From assembly GCF_014851395.1 (NCBI RefSeq), contig NW_024042261.1, positions 35,365,942 through 35,429,941 of the forward strand: a DNA stretch of 64,000 nucleotides, given 5' to 3'. The stretch is from Micropterus salmoides. Lineage: Eukaryota > Chordata > Actinopteri > Centrarchiformes > Centrarchidae. Positions 48,821-60,455 of this stretch are shown one piece after another. Numbering within the stretch: the stretch's first letter is position 1; every line of letters starts with the position of its first letter. The notes below the pieces were generated by a model that worked only from the letters and a program-made list of their open reading frames with translations, had not been told where the DNA came from and ran no database searches. A program made the position numbers and the translations under genes.

Positions 48821-51126
48821 CTTTATTCATCTAAAAGCAGTTTGCAGTGTTTGTCTTTTTCTGCTGCAAACTGCTTCGGACTCACGCAGTCAAACTCATT
48901 AACACATGCAAGCCCCATCAGTCTTCTCCTGTCGACCTCACCTCTAATGCCATTATTAGCTGTGGACGACTGTTGTGTCTGTCATCAGCAGTAAGAAAAC
49001 ATTGTGGATTCATCTGCGTCTGAAAACAGTCGCCAGCAAATGCACTAATTCCTCCTGTGTGAGTGATATTTGCTAAAAAGTATATTGTCCATCTTCAATA
49101 GAAAATTACTGGGCCTTTAAAAACAAAGTAACTAGAAATCAATCTTTCTGTCTGTCTGTCCGTCCATCAGTCCTCACAGTGACCCTGTGTTAATGACTGT
49201 GAAATAGAGCTGTCTGTCTCCAGCTCCTCATCATGGCTTTAGGGCTGCAAGTGCTTCAGGGCTGCAACTGCTCCTTAAAGTCTTCTGATGCAATTACAGT
49301 GACCAGACATTTCTTCTCGTCTCGTACAGTATGTTCCTGTGAACCTCTTCTCTTTTTTATCACTTTTCTCTTTGTCTCTCATCACCACCATCCAGAATAT
49401 TCCCTCTTCATACACTGATGTACAGCTGCTATCACCTGTTGGTAATTTCTTTTTCTTACATGGCCCATTTACACTTATAAACTTATAAAAACAAGCAATT
49501 TGAGATAGAATTCTGTTCCTTCATAAAAACTACTAGAGCTGTAGATAGAAAAATCTTTAGGACCTATAACATCTTAAAAACGTTAATACTCACAGTATAT
49601 AATGTCAGAGAAAAGCAGCAAATCTTTATATTTGAGAGGCTGGAATTATCTAATGTTTGGCATCGTTGCTTCATGAATATATTCATGACGTCACCACGTT
49701 TCACCTCCTTTCCAGTACCAATGTGGGTGCCAACAGAGTGACAATAGAGCTCATTGAAAGTTGAGTCTACTGTAGATCTGAATGTGTTGCTGAAAGAGGA
49801 CACTACAGTGTGTTGTGGCTGAACAACAAAGTGTTATCAGGAAGAGCAGCCAGACGTTGGTGCAAGCAGGCGGCTAGATAAGAGCCGCAAACCCCGAACA
49901 CAATACTACCAGCAGAACAAAACACCCGCTCATGCTGACACACAGAGGGAGCACCCCAAAGCGCCAGGCTGTATCAGTGTAGGGGAAACATTTGATGTGT
50001 GAGAGTTCTTTTTTAAACTGCCAAATTTCCTTGTCTGGAGGATTGAGAGGAAGTCATCAAGAATTTCTATATACTAGTCTATATTATCATTTTGTAATTA
50101 TTTGTACAGTAATTTCCGTGTGTGTGTGTGAGTATAACCATAGGTTTGCGTGAGGTGAGCCCCCATGTTAATAATAGCAGCAGTAGCCAGAGCTGTGTGA
50201 CAGTTATCCTGCAGTAACAATGAGCAATGGCCCCCAATGGTCACAACGACTGACCCCAGCTCTGACCCTGCTACCGCCTAAAAAAAACACAACACGGCCC
50301 CTTGCCGCAGGGGAAACACAGAAGAAGAGAAAAATAAGAGAGTCAGTGAGATCAGTCATTTTCTCATGGTACAAATTTGCCAGCTCATTTGGGATAATTC
50401 TTCATAAATTATTTACAGCACAGAAAGCAAAACTATGCACTCACCATATAAATAAAGAATTATAGTGTTAGAAATTTTTTCCTCAGGTTACACGTGGAGT
50501 CATTTTCTACGGCAGATTTGAGAAGTTGTAAGCGAGTCAAACACGACCCGTGGAGTTTTTCATTGTAAACAAACACAGTTTTATTTACATTCTACTGTAC
50601 TCACCAAAATACTTTGTGTATTTTAATAAGGCCTTGTTTATTGTAGTTTGTACCTCATAAACCTGAGAATACTCTCAAATGTTTTTAAACCTGCATTTTT
50701 ACACCATAGGTCTTGCCCTTTGTTATAGGTACATTTCTCATGGTTGCCCCACTTCTCCCTGAGTTCCTTTGGAGCATGAAAAATGACTGCTACGCATCTG
50801 CAAGCTGCAGTTAAGCACATGACTGGGCAATATATCAGGGTGTGAAGTTCAGCAGAAAATCACAACAAGTCTTATAAAGAACCTAAATGCTTAACAAAAA
50901 TAACTAAATCGAGTGTTGAATTGTATAAATTTGCATATCTTAAAAATATTCAGGTGTCGACTGGGGTGGCCATGATCTTCCCCCTAGGTAAAATACTTTA
51001 ACCCAGCATGTACACAAAAAGTGGGCAAGCAGATCTGTAAACATGTGTTGAAAACCACATAAATCACTGGTCAGCAGAAACGTGTAACAGATGATTCATG
51101 GTAACCCGTCCATCAAAATAGTACTC
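48821..51126. other. No gene recognised
   Basis: Short (CTGT)n-like patch at 49147-49166. No coding, RNA or transposon evidence elsewhere. The sequence leading up to 51127 may be the unrecognised body of the MITE ending at 51169. Confidence 0.45.
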
Positions 51127-51169
51127 TACAGCGCCACTAGTGGTGAAAATCTCCACAGTGTACCTTTAA
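51127..51169 (-). mobile_element. MITE terminal fragment
   Basis: The minus strand begins TTAAAGGTACACTGTGGAG, then CACCACTAGTGGCGCTG, a common terminal sequence of a teleost MITE related in style to the one at 35757. The other end was not found. Confidence 0.5.
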
Positions 51170-52507
51170 ATTGGTGATTCATTATTCTTTTACCTCTAGT
51201 TTATAAATATTTTACCATAACTTCCACTATTGTATGACAAGGGCATTATAAATCCAAGCTAATTGAACCTATGTTAGTATCCTTCTTTTCAGATTGTGGG
51301 TAATGAAGGTTTTGACAAGGAAGAAGAATACATGGAATAAAAGAGATTATATATCTGGTTCTGCTGCATATATTTTGATCCTTTACTAAAAACTGTGCAT
51401 TGTGAGTCAGACAATATTATTTGAGTAACTGCAGCCACTTCTTACTAGTACCAAAAGTGAGCTCAGAGTTGCATAATGAGAGCCAGAGGCTTCTGTAAGA
51501 TGCATCCACATCCAGTATGTGGTGTTTCATATCATAATGTTTGCTGGAGTAGCTCAGCAGTAAACTCTGTTACTCTACTTTGTTTTTAGTATTAAGCTGT
51601 CATATGAAGAGTATGAACAATGACCAATAAATGCTATAGTAGCACCGGTGCATCTGCAGGTTACTGAAGTCATGTTCCGACCACAGGTGACATAATTCAC
51701 TCACATCTGTCTTAAAGAGATGCATGTAAAAAAGACACTCTAGGTGCTCAGCAAAGTATTCTCTGGACAAATACAAATACAAATATAATCAAATAGAAGT
51801 GACAGTAAACAAAACAATAATATAGATCATAGGTGACAAGCTAAAAAGCATGATTATGCGATGAGGTAAGATGAGCAGGATATATCCCATCTTATATAAC
51901 ACAATCATCCCCTTGATTACAAAGGGCTGGCTGCATTAACGACCATATGGCCACGCACTGAAGTTCAAGTGCATACACACACACACACACACACACAGAC
52001 ACACACATACACACACAGGCCTACAATACATCAGTTTACTGTTGTAGCAAGAGAAGGCAAAAAACCTACACACATTCTCACATAAATACACCATCACACA
52101 CAAAAGCTTAAAGAGTGTTTAACAGAAACTATTCACTTTTAGCTGAGAGTTTCAGAGATGGTCTGTAAGCTTCTTACACATGAGGCAGGAAAATCAGACA
52201 CTGAAAGCTGGCACGACTTTTCCATTCTCTCCTCCCTGCAATATTTAAAACTGATGCTCTGACGGAACATGTAAAAGATGTCCTCATCTTGATGTAGACC
52301 ATTTAATAATGTGATGTAGAAGCAGAAAGCAAACAGCAAGCAAAGACTTCTTTGCTATCTGCCAAACCAAGTCCTCCAAATTAAACAAAAAACTATGACA
52401 TCGATCCATGCAATCCAGAAAGACACACTTAAGTGTTTTCTGATGTTCCCCCATCAGCAGGACCACATTGCCATTTAAAAAATAAACCTGTTTTATCCAG
52501 CAATGGA
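51170..52507. other. No gene recognised; one CA tract
   Basis: Contains the CA-rich tract 51974-52018. Nothing else recognised. Confidence 0.5.
51974..52018. repeat. (CA)n microsatellite, interrupted
   Basis: About 22 CA-type units with two single-base interruptions. Confidence 0.92.
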
Positions 52508-52600
52508 TAAGGTTTGGTTAGGTTTACGCACAAAAGCAACTTGGTTATGGTTAGGGAAAGAACTTGATTTGGTTTGGTTAAAATAATTACTTTGATAACA
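52508..52600 (+). repeat. TTAGG/TTTGG-rich fish repeat
   Basis: Degenerate GGTTAGGTTTA, GGTTATGGTTAGGG and GGTTTGGTTAAAATAA units spaced with CACAAAAGCAACTTGG. This is a recurrent phrase in fish genomes, interspersed rather than telomeric. Confidence 0.5.
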
Positions 52601-55438
52601 ATAATATTATTATTAGGAAATGATGATGGTCATGGTTACAAGAAACTGATATTGAAATTACTGTTAGTATCCCCATTAGCTGTGCCCTAAAGCACAGCTA
52701 GTCTTCCTGTTGTCCAGAAGGTAACTGCAGCCACCTGTGTCAAAGTCTGATGTTTTGTCTCTATGCAGACTTCACATAATAACGTTGCATGACTTACTCC
52801 TCAGTCATATTTGCCTATGGAGCCTTGTATGTTACAGAGATGCTTTAAGAACACTGAAAGTTGAATATATTCAGACTTTCTCTTTAGTTGATTTCACGGC
52901 CGCCAAAGTCCTGTGGGCAGAAACTATGTTATAGTTTTTTATATGTGCTATGGGGGACAGACATCAACAGTGTATATACCTCCTTTTTAAAGGAGAAAAG
53001 TTTCACGATGACTTTGCTGATACCATCGCAACATTTGCTGAATTCTGTATAATTCATGTGGAAAAGCTCTCCAAACAAAATCCACGTTGTTGCTCGCATT
53101 CTTTGAAAGCTTCCCACAAAAGTAAAGCTTTCTCTAAGTCTACCAGTAAAACCATTTACTATAAATGATCAATTCTTTGATATAAATGTCTCTGACTGAT
53201 GTCAAGAACATGTTAGCTTAATTCCTGTGACTCCAGATGGTCAGTGTGTTGAGAGAAATCGTCCCATGTTTTAGGTGATCACACAGCTCGGCTGAGGGCA
53301 AAGACTGCCGCAGAGAAATGATCATGGGTCAGTGTGGTTCTCTCTGCTGTGAGGCTGTAGGGGAAATACATATCATTACAACATGGTGAGGCTAAATTAT
53401 GCAACACCAGGCCTGATGGAAAAAAGGAGGTTTTGTTTTTTTTAACCGTAGATTTTCTCTGGGCTCCAGTTCGTTTAGGAGCAGATGTTCTGCTCAGCAT
53501 CAGACCACCCTGTAAAAGAATCTGAAACATCAATTTGCTGCATCCTGCTGGAGTCAATATTGTGATTTCTCAATTAATTAAAACTAACTGCTGCTGTTGC
53601 TGCTTCTGAGTGCAGAATGAAGAAAACATCAGGCTGTGGAATATCAAGGTACTGCCAACACACAACCACACATGCAGTATATTCATATCATACGGCAAAA
53701 ATGCATCAAGAATACAGACACATTTAGCCTTTAGTGAGACCATTACTGGTTTAAAGAGGTCAATGACATGATTTGATTTGGTCACAGTGTGTGTGTGATG
53801 AGTCACATTGCGGAGGTGTATGGAGGAGTGATGGCTTTTAAAATCAATAACCAGAAACAGCTTGTGTGAGTGCGTGTTTCCAGTTAGTTTTTTTAATTAG
53901 ACTGACAGGGAGATTTAATGAGACTGTGGCCTACAACGTCAATATAATTATACTGCTGAGCAGGAGGAAGAAGGGGAAAGACAGTGATGTCAAGTTTGTC
54001 TGTCCATCACAGATTTTAATATCCTGTAATCCCAAGAATTATCGCAAATTAAACCAATCCCGCTAAAATATTTGTGCAACCTTGACATTTTTTCAAATCC
54101 CAGCAATTTTTCCCAGCAAATAATTCTTGCCAATTCTACCAACCACCACAGTTTCTGCTATGAAATAATCTTAATACAGAACCACTTATACAAGCCAGTC
54201 AAATACATAAAAAAAATAACCCTAAATCTTGAAAACTAACCATTTGACACAATTCATGAGTGTTTTCAACTTCCTGACTTGCCTTCTCCACAGGCGAGTG
54301 ACTACAGAGAGAAATCTCCACAAACAGATCATTACTAAGATCCTAAGAGATTCCAAAAATGAAAAACAATTGCAAATTTTAGCGACATCTTTTGGATGAA
54401 CTGCTGTATTTTCAATCTTTTCAGTCTGAATTACTCACACAAAAGCTCCATGAGATCCAAGAGCGACTGTTTGATTATACACAAGCCCACATTCACACAC
54501 AATGAGAAAGAAATAAAGAAAGAGAGGGGATCTGAAGATTAAACTCATAATGTTAAAATTTCCTATCTTCCACACAGTTTGTTTCTTTTTTTCCTCTCGT
54601 TGTCTTAATGTGTTTTGCGTAATACTGATTACGCAGGATGTTTAATCTGATGTTTTGCTAATTCACTCGCGCTGGATGACTCAGAACTCAAGTTGCAGGA
54701 TGTGGATGTAAGAAAGAAAGAGTGGGCAAGACTGACAGAGAGAAATTAAGTGATCCCTCCCTACTACCCTCCACACACAAACACACTTACATCAAGACAA
54801 CAGCCAATAGGGGGACAGCTGGTGGCACAGTTCCTGGACTCCGACCAATGACTGTATGTGGGTGGACCGGTGGGGTGTATCGTGCCTATTTGTGCATGCA
54901 TGCGTGTGTATGTGGCTGTTGTCTGGGCGTATGGCGGCCGTTTGATAATATTAAACAATACAGATGAGCATCATTTGTAGCAATAAGCAAGAATAGATAG
55001 ATATAGATATGTCAGGTAGTCATTGATGTTTTTATCAATCTAGTCACACTAATGATTTTAAATGACATTCAGATGTTACCGGCTGCAGAAAGTGCATCAG
55101 CGCAGCATTACGTCTGAGATGATAATGAGGTTGTATGGTGCCATATGATCAATAATAACTCTTTCTCCTTGTCTTGACCCCTAAGGAGAGAGCACAAATG
55201 CATGACTGCACACATTTACTGCCTGTCAATCACAAGCAGAGGTAAAGAGGAGGTGGGTGGCAGGGGGTTGAGAACAGAGTGGCTTGAGGGTGGGTGATGT
55301 GTGAAGGGAAAGAGGGAAAGAATGAAAGACAGAGGAGGAGGAGAAGTATAGGATGACTAGACAGATGCTGAATCTGTCAGTCAGACATGAAATTTACATT
55401 TCGGTCTTCAAGAGAGACTGAAAATATTTTTTCTGAAA
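52601..55438. other. No gene recognised
   Basis: AT-rich DNA with small purine patches near 54500 and 55240-55350. The frame at 54722-54967 has no domain. Confidence 0.5.
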
Positions 55439-56078
55439 TAAGGCTGTCCCCGACTAAGGATTTACATAGTCGAATCAGAATCGTCAAGTCCTGCCTATAG
55501 TCGAATGATAGTCGAATCATGTGTGTTTTTGTGCGCGGCGATTGCGAGTGGGGGTGAGGGAGACTGATGCAGTGAAGGGTGAAGGACAAGCAAGTAATAC
55601 TGACATTTATCAGCCAGCGGCAACAAGGAGGTAAAAATCATTTATCTGCTTTGTGTGGTGACATGAAAAGTGTGACTGTTTTTCATACATGCATAATCTG
55701 AAGGTTCTGCATAATAAATGTTATTGCGATAAAGTTGTTTTTGAAATTGAAATGCCATTAAATAGGCTATATGTCTCATTTTAATCAAAAAATGACAATG
55801 GCTGGTAATTAGGGCTGAATGACGGGCGAGAGAGAGAGAGATAAAAGGGTCTTCAAAAAGCCTCAGTTTAGCTGGAAATTTACAGTGTAAGTTGAATGAA
55901 TAGAGACTGCAGCTCTGCAGCTTCTCAAGATTAAAGTGGAGCTACCGTGTGTAACCACCCCACCCCACGCTTGCAATCGCTGCACACAAAAACACACACG
56001 TTCGACTCTCAGTCGACTATACGCAGGACTTGACGATTCTGATTCGACTATGTAAATCCTTAGTCGGGGACAGCCCTA
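55439..56078. mobile_element. hAT-like non-autonomous element with long inverted ends
   Basis: Left end TAAGGCTGTCCCCGACTAAG (from 55439) and right end, read on the minus strand, TAGGGCTGTCCCCGACTAAG (to 56078) differ by one base. The match continues inward for about 100 bp through the TAGTCGAATCAGAATCGTCA region. Terminal TAGGGCTG is hAT-like. No transposase frame in 640 bp. No 8-bp duplication can be found, because the right side is occupied by another element. Confidence 0.65.
55561..55810 (+). repeat. Left arm of a 250-bp inverted duplication
   Basis: Reverse complement of 56789-57059 with small differences. It contains CAGTGAAGGGTGAAGGACAA, ATGCATAATCTGAAGGTTCT and AAATAGGCTATATGTCTCAT. 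It lies inside the hAT-like element, while its partner lies beyond the inserted MITE. Confidence 0.85.
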
Positions 56079-56791
56079 ATTGACCCTTCGCTAAGCCCCG
56101 CCCCCCTTACTTACTGTTGCTAAGTCCGACAAATTGTGCCACTGTCTATTACTGCACTACCTGGAGATTTATTGTCAAATTTTTTGGAAAACGCAATCAC
56201 TTTTGCAGTTGCATTATATATTTGAAGGTTGTATTCAGGCTGTCAAACTGACTCAAACGGACGTGAAAACAATGAAAGATAGAAGCTAAAGCCTACCAAT
56301 CACACAGTAGGCTACAAGTGAACCACCGCATCCCCCGACGATTGAGACAAAAGACAACGATATTAAGGATCAACACCGTTCCTGTAAAGCTGGGTAGGCC
56401 CCTATTCATTATTAAAATCATTTAAAAGCAGATGAGTAGGGATTTATTACGTTACACTCATTAGGAAGTTAGCTAGCGTTAGCTAACTAACATTACGTTT
56501 CAACCCACAGCTGAAATTTTTATTTTATTTTAGGTTTTGGAAAGAGAATAAATCATACTTCTCCTGTCAAACTCTCTGTGTGACGACTGTAATTATTACA
56601 AGATGTCCCAGGAACAGTGTTGGACCATATCTTGGAAAAATACAGTGAAAAAAAGCCAGAAAAGGACTTCTTTTGCATTATAGTCAATGGAGCACAGCCA
56701 TGAAAGTGTCGGACCTCAGTTAGAGCGAGACCTATACTGCACTGTGATTGGTCAGCTTTGTATTCGGGGCGTGGCTTAGCGAAGGGTCAAT
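56079..56791. mobile_element. 713-bp MITE with 26-bp inverted ends and TA target duplication
   Basis: Left end ATTGACCCTTCGCTAAGCC(C) at 56079-56104 and right end at 56766-56791 match as reverse complements at 25 of 26 positions. TA occurs immediately outside both ends (56077-56078 and 56792-56793), as produced by Tc1/mariner-type or similar transposases. The interior has no long frame. It includes a GTTAGCTAGCGTTAGCTAAC near-palindrome (56468-56487). Confidence 0.8.
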
Positions 56792-57059
56792 TACCAGCCA
56801 TTGTCATTTTTTGATTAAAATGAGACATATAGCCTATTTAATGGCATTTCATTTTCAAAAACAACTTTATTGCAATAACATTTATTATGCAGAACCTTCA
56901 GATTATGCATGTATAAGGGCATGGAGAGAAAAGAAGAACAGACACACTTTTCACGTCAACACACAAAGCAGATAAATGATTTTTACCTCCTTGTTGCCAC
57001 TGGCTGATAAACATTGTCGGTATTACTTGCTTGTCCTTCACCCTTCACCGCATCAGTCC
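56792..57059 (-). repeat. Right arm of a 250-bp inverted duplication
   Basis: Reverse complement of 55561-55810. After 57059 the similarity fades (CCCCCTTTTGTCCCC against the left GTGGGGGTGAGG), so the right terminus of the outer unit is lost or diverged. Confidence 0.85.
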
Positions 57060-57804
57060 CCCTTTTGTCCCCACGTTTATCAACCACAATACAGTTATTG
57101 AGCTTTCTGAAGAGACTTTGGACGCTCAGCTGCTGTGACATTTTGCGATAGCAAGGCTATGTAGTGATATCCTACAAAAGTGATGGCTAAAGCCAGCTAG
57201 AAGAGGTTGAGGTCATGCATGCAAAGACAAGACTACTAGACAACAGCAAATTAGTAGGCACACTGCCATTAACTGGACAGGTGGTCTACATGTGGTCTAT
57301 ATTTAGTTTACTGAATGCCAGAAAATATTCAGTTAATGCGACCGCTACTCAACACTGACTGGCCTTTTTTGGGACAAGTACATGGGTGTTGTCACAACTG
57401 AGGTTCAATACATTTTATCACTCATTCCTTGCTCTAGACTATCCTCAAATTAAAGGATTTTTTTAGGCATTAAGTCATATGGTTATTAAACAGCTGTGAT
57501 AAGACTTAAGAAGTTTCTAAATCCTCTGCCTCAGAGAAAGAAGAGCAAGAGGAGTTATAAAGGATAAGGTCATTGAGTGGGCAACTTTCATTTCTGGTGT
57601 GTCATTAAAACACCACAGAGAGGCACAGAGTCCTAAAATCACTGCTCTTCAAACCTACAGTCCACTCAGAGCTGATCCAACCTACACCTGCCCACACAAG
57701 AGCACTACTGTGTCCTCCACACTGCACCAACACTTTGGATTACATCCTCAGATGACAACAGAAAGCACTAACAGGCGGAGGAGTCGAGTGTGGTGTGGCA
57801 TTTA

Positions 57805-58495
57805 AGGGGAAAAATAAGATGAAATGATGGGAAAGAAAAATACAAATGAGCAGTTAAAAGGAACAAGATGTAAAGGAAAGAAGAAAGGAAGGAGGAGAGT
57901 AAAGAGTGCAGGTGGGATAAGAATTTAAGCAAGGAGGGGAGAGGGTGAGAGGAGAGAGATTAGTAAGAAAAAATGAATAAGAAGATATAGAAGAAGAAAA
58001 GTAGCAAATAAGAATAAATAGGGTAAGTTGGCTTACAAACAGGCAAGATAAGGAAATAAAATGATGAGGATGAAGGATATAAGGAGAAAATGAAAGAGAA
58101 AAAAATCTGATATCAGGGAAAGAGCAAGGGAAGGAAGAAGGAAGGAAGGATAAAATTGAAGAAGCATGAGAGGATGGATTGAAGAAAATAGGAGAGAATG
58201 AGAAATGAGTAGTTAAAAGAGAAGAAAGAGAAAAAGTAATTTGGTGGATAGAACAGAAGTGTGAGCATGAGAGAGGAACAATGGGCCATAGAAAGAGAAA
58301 ACGATGAAGAAGAGATTCTGATGAATGAGAAAGGCACTGTTTTTTAGAGGAATGAAGAAAGTCAGGTAAAAGAGAAATCATCAATTGGAAGACTGAGATG
58401 GGAGGTTAAGAGAGCCAAGATGTGCAGAATAAAAAAAAAACAGAAGTGAAGCTAGAAGGATGGAAGGACAAAAAAAGAGAAGAGATAGAAGGAGT
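57805..58495. repeat. Long polypurine (A/G-rich) tract
   Basis: Nearly 700 bp with strong A+G bias on the plus strand (GAAGAAAGGAAGG, GAGAAAGAGA and similar). It explains the long minus-strand Ser/Phe/Leu-rich frames at 57854-58384 and 58113-58337, which I do not regard as genes. Confidence 0.8.
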
Positions 58496-58880
58496 GGTTG
58501 TAAAATGCCCCGCAGCTGATCATGGTGTTTGATGTAAACTCTCCTCCAGCAGTCTCACTCTGGAGCTCTGAGCTTTTAATAGGCAAGCACTGAGCAGAGA
58601 AACAAAACATACTGTGCACACACACACATGCACACAGTTTAGCATGTACACGAAAACACGTGATTATAACGCACAATCCCTCAAGCACAAAGCTGTAAGC
58701 TGTATCCAGCTCTCATAATACATCCACAATACATCAGCTTAACTTGCAAAGGACGCACACTCTGCCACCTTCTGATGTGACATGGGAAATGTTGCCTTTA
58801 TGTTAAAGTACGGCAGTTTCAAGAGACAGGCAAGCACAGGGAGACAGAGACGATGATGATTAGGGTGATGCGACAAAGAT

Positions 58881-58950
58881 ATTTGTCTGGAATCAAACCG
58901 GGAACGAGTAAGCTACACGGTATGCATCCATACCACACAACGACCTCAGA
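58881..58950 (-). repeat. Possible tRNA-derived relic
   Basis: On the minus strand a box B-like CCGGTTTGATTCCAG (58884-58900) is preceded by GTGTAGCTTACTCG and a GTTGTGTGGTATGG stretch resembling a decayed D-arm. It does not fold as a tRNA. Confidence 0.3.
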
Positions 58951-60112
58951 AAAATAAGCTCTTAAAAATCACATACACACACACGGTGTGGACACACACA
59001 CAGTGTCAAACTGAACCTGCATTTCTGGAAAGAAAAAAACAAGCCGCAGCCATGCATGTGACACTGTAATCCTCATTTATATTGATGAGACTCGGGCTAT
59101 GGGGACGTATGACAGAGTGGGAGAGAGACAGGGTGCAGAGGAGTTACATATTTAAGTGATAAAGTGTAGACCAAGGTGAGCAAGAGGGTAACAAATTAAA
59201 TAGATAAAACACAGAGGGACAGCCAGAGGGAGAGAGGGCGGCTGAGGTTAAGTGTAAAGGTAAGAAGAGGAAAAGAAGAGGTTTGATGCCAGGAATGTCA
59301 ATGGAAACGTGCCATTGTTATCCTTATGTAACTTTGTCGCACCGAAAGTGAAATTCACTGAGATATTCGACACCAACGATCACAGTGCAGCTGTGTTCTG
59401 CCTGTGATGAATTACTGGTGTTAAAGTTGACAAGAATATAACACATGACATCCACTTCTCCTTGGCATGAACGTGTGTGTGTTTCACTGCCTCTATAGCA
59501 CAGTTTCAAACACATCTGATACGTGATTTCGTAGCAGAAGAACTGAGGAGTTGCCTCTCAGCAGGTGGCCACTGCAGCAGTTGTTCTCCTTTCAACACAC
59601 ACAAACTGTATGATACACACACATATACAAACACACTGCCTGTAGTCAGTTAATCAATGTTACACAGATGCAGCACTCAGTCCCCGGTCTTCACCTGTCT
59701 GTCTGAAGAATGTGTGGCACTCTCTGCTGCTCTGCTGTTAATCAACCTGTGACTTTGTGATTTCATTTGCCTCTTTTAGGTCAAAACTGCCCAATTTCGG
59801 ATGATTAAGCTTGAAAACAAAAGTCTCATGTACTCAGAAGTAGCTCATGAGTTTTAGTAACATGTCATCCTGTCAGATTAAAGGTGTTTGTGGTTTTTAA
59901 TATTTCAATTTTGCCATGGTTAAAGCAGGTAAATCTCTCTGTATTCGCAGAGTTTTTAAATCTGGTGTCTGTGGCTACATTTCTGCAGTAGTTCACCGCT
60001 TGTGATGCATTTACGTCAGCCAGCATCGATTTATTTGCAAAAGCTGAAGAGGGGAGCAACCATAACGACTGGGTAGGCTACAGCAATTAAGAGTATGGAA
60101 GAACCTATGGCC

Positions 60113-60202
60113 CCCTAATTGCTCCAGAGGCGTGCGACCTCTGTCATGTATAGCAATTGTAAGTCGCTTTGGATAAAAGCTTCAGCTAAATGAATAAAAA
60201 TG
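60113..60202 (+). mobile_element. 3' end of a tRNA-derived SINE
   Basis: Starts mid-body at CCCTAATTGCTCCAGAGGC and carries the complete tail CAATTGTAAGTCGCTTTGGA ... CAGCTAAATGAATAAAAATG, the same family as the SINEs at 43870 and 48635. The tRNA-related head is missing (5' truncated). Confidence 0.85.
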
Positions 60203-60455
60203 TTTGTATGTTCTCTCCGGGTACTCCGGCTTCCTCCCACCATCCAAAGACATGCAGTCTAGGTTAATTGGCAACCCTAAATTGTCCTTAGGTGTGAGTG
60301 TGAGTGTGCGTGGTTGTTTGTCTATGTGCGTCCCTGCGATGGACTGGTGACCTGTCCAGGATGTACCCCGCCTTGCGCCCGATGTCAGCTGGGATTGGCT
60401 CCAGCCCCCCCGCGACCCTGTACACAGGATAAGCGGTTGACGATGGATGGATGGT
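60203..60455 (+). mobile_element. 3' part of an abundant fish repeat with GGAT tail
   Basis: Contains CTCCGGGTACTCCGGCTTCC, CCAAAGACATGCAG, TTAATTGGCAACCCTAAATT, CCTGTCCAGGATGTACCCCG, GGGATTGGCTCCAGCCCCCC and GATAAGCGGTTGACGATGGA, ending in (TGGA)n. This is among the most common repeat ends in teleosts. I am not certain whether it is best called LINE- or SINE-derived. It begins within a few bases of the SINE tail. Confidence 0.75.

Larger units (their letters stand above)
57060..60112. other. No gene recognised; long purine tract
   Basis: Dominated by the polypurine tract listed separately. A 68-codon frame at 57599-57805 has no domain. CA-rich patches lie near 58615-58640 and 58975-59005. 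Confidence 0.5.

Noticed and set aside
57854..58384. 176-codon minus-strand open frame
   Set aside because: It is Ser/Phe/Leu/His-rich and comes entirely from the long polypurine tract, with a second overlapping frame at 58113-58337. No domain.
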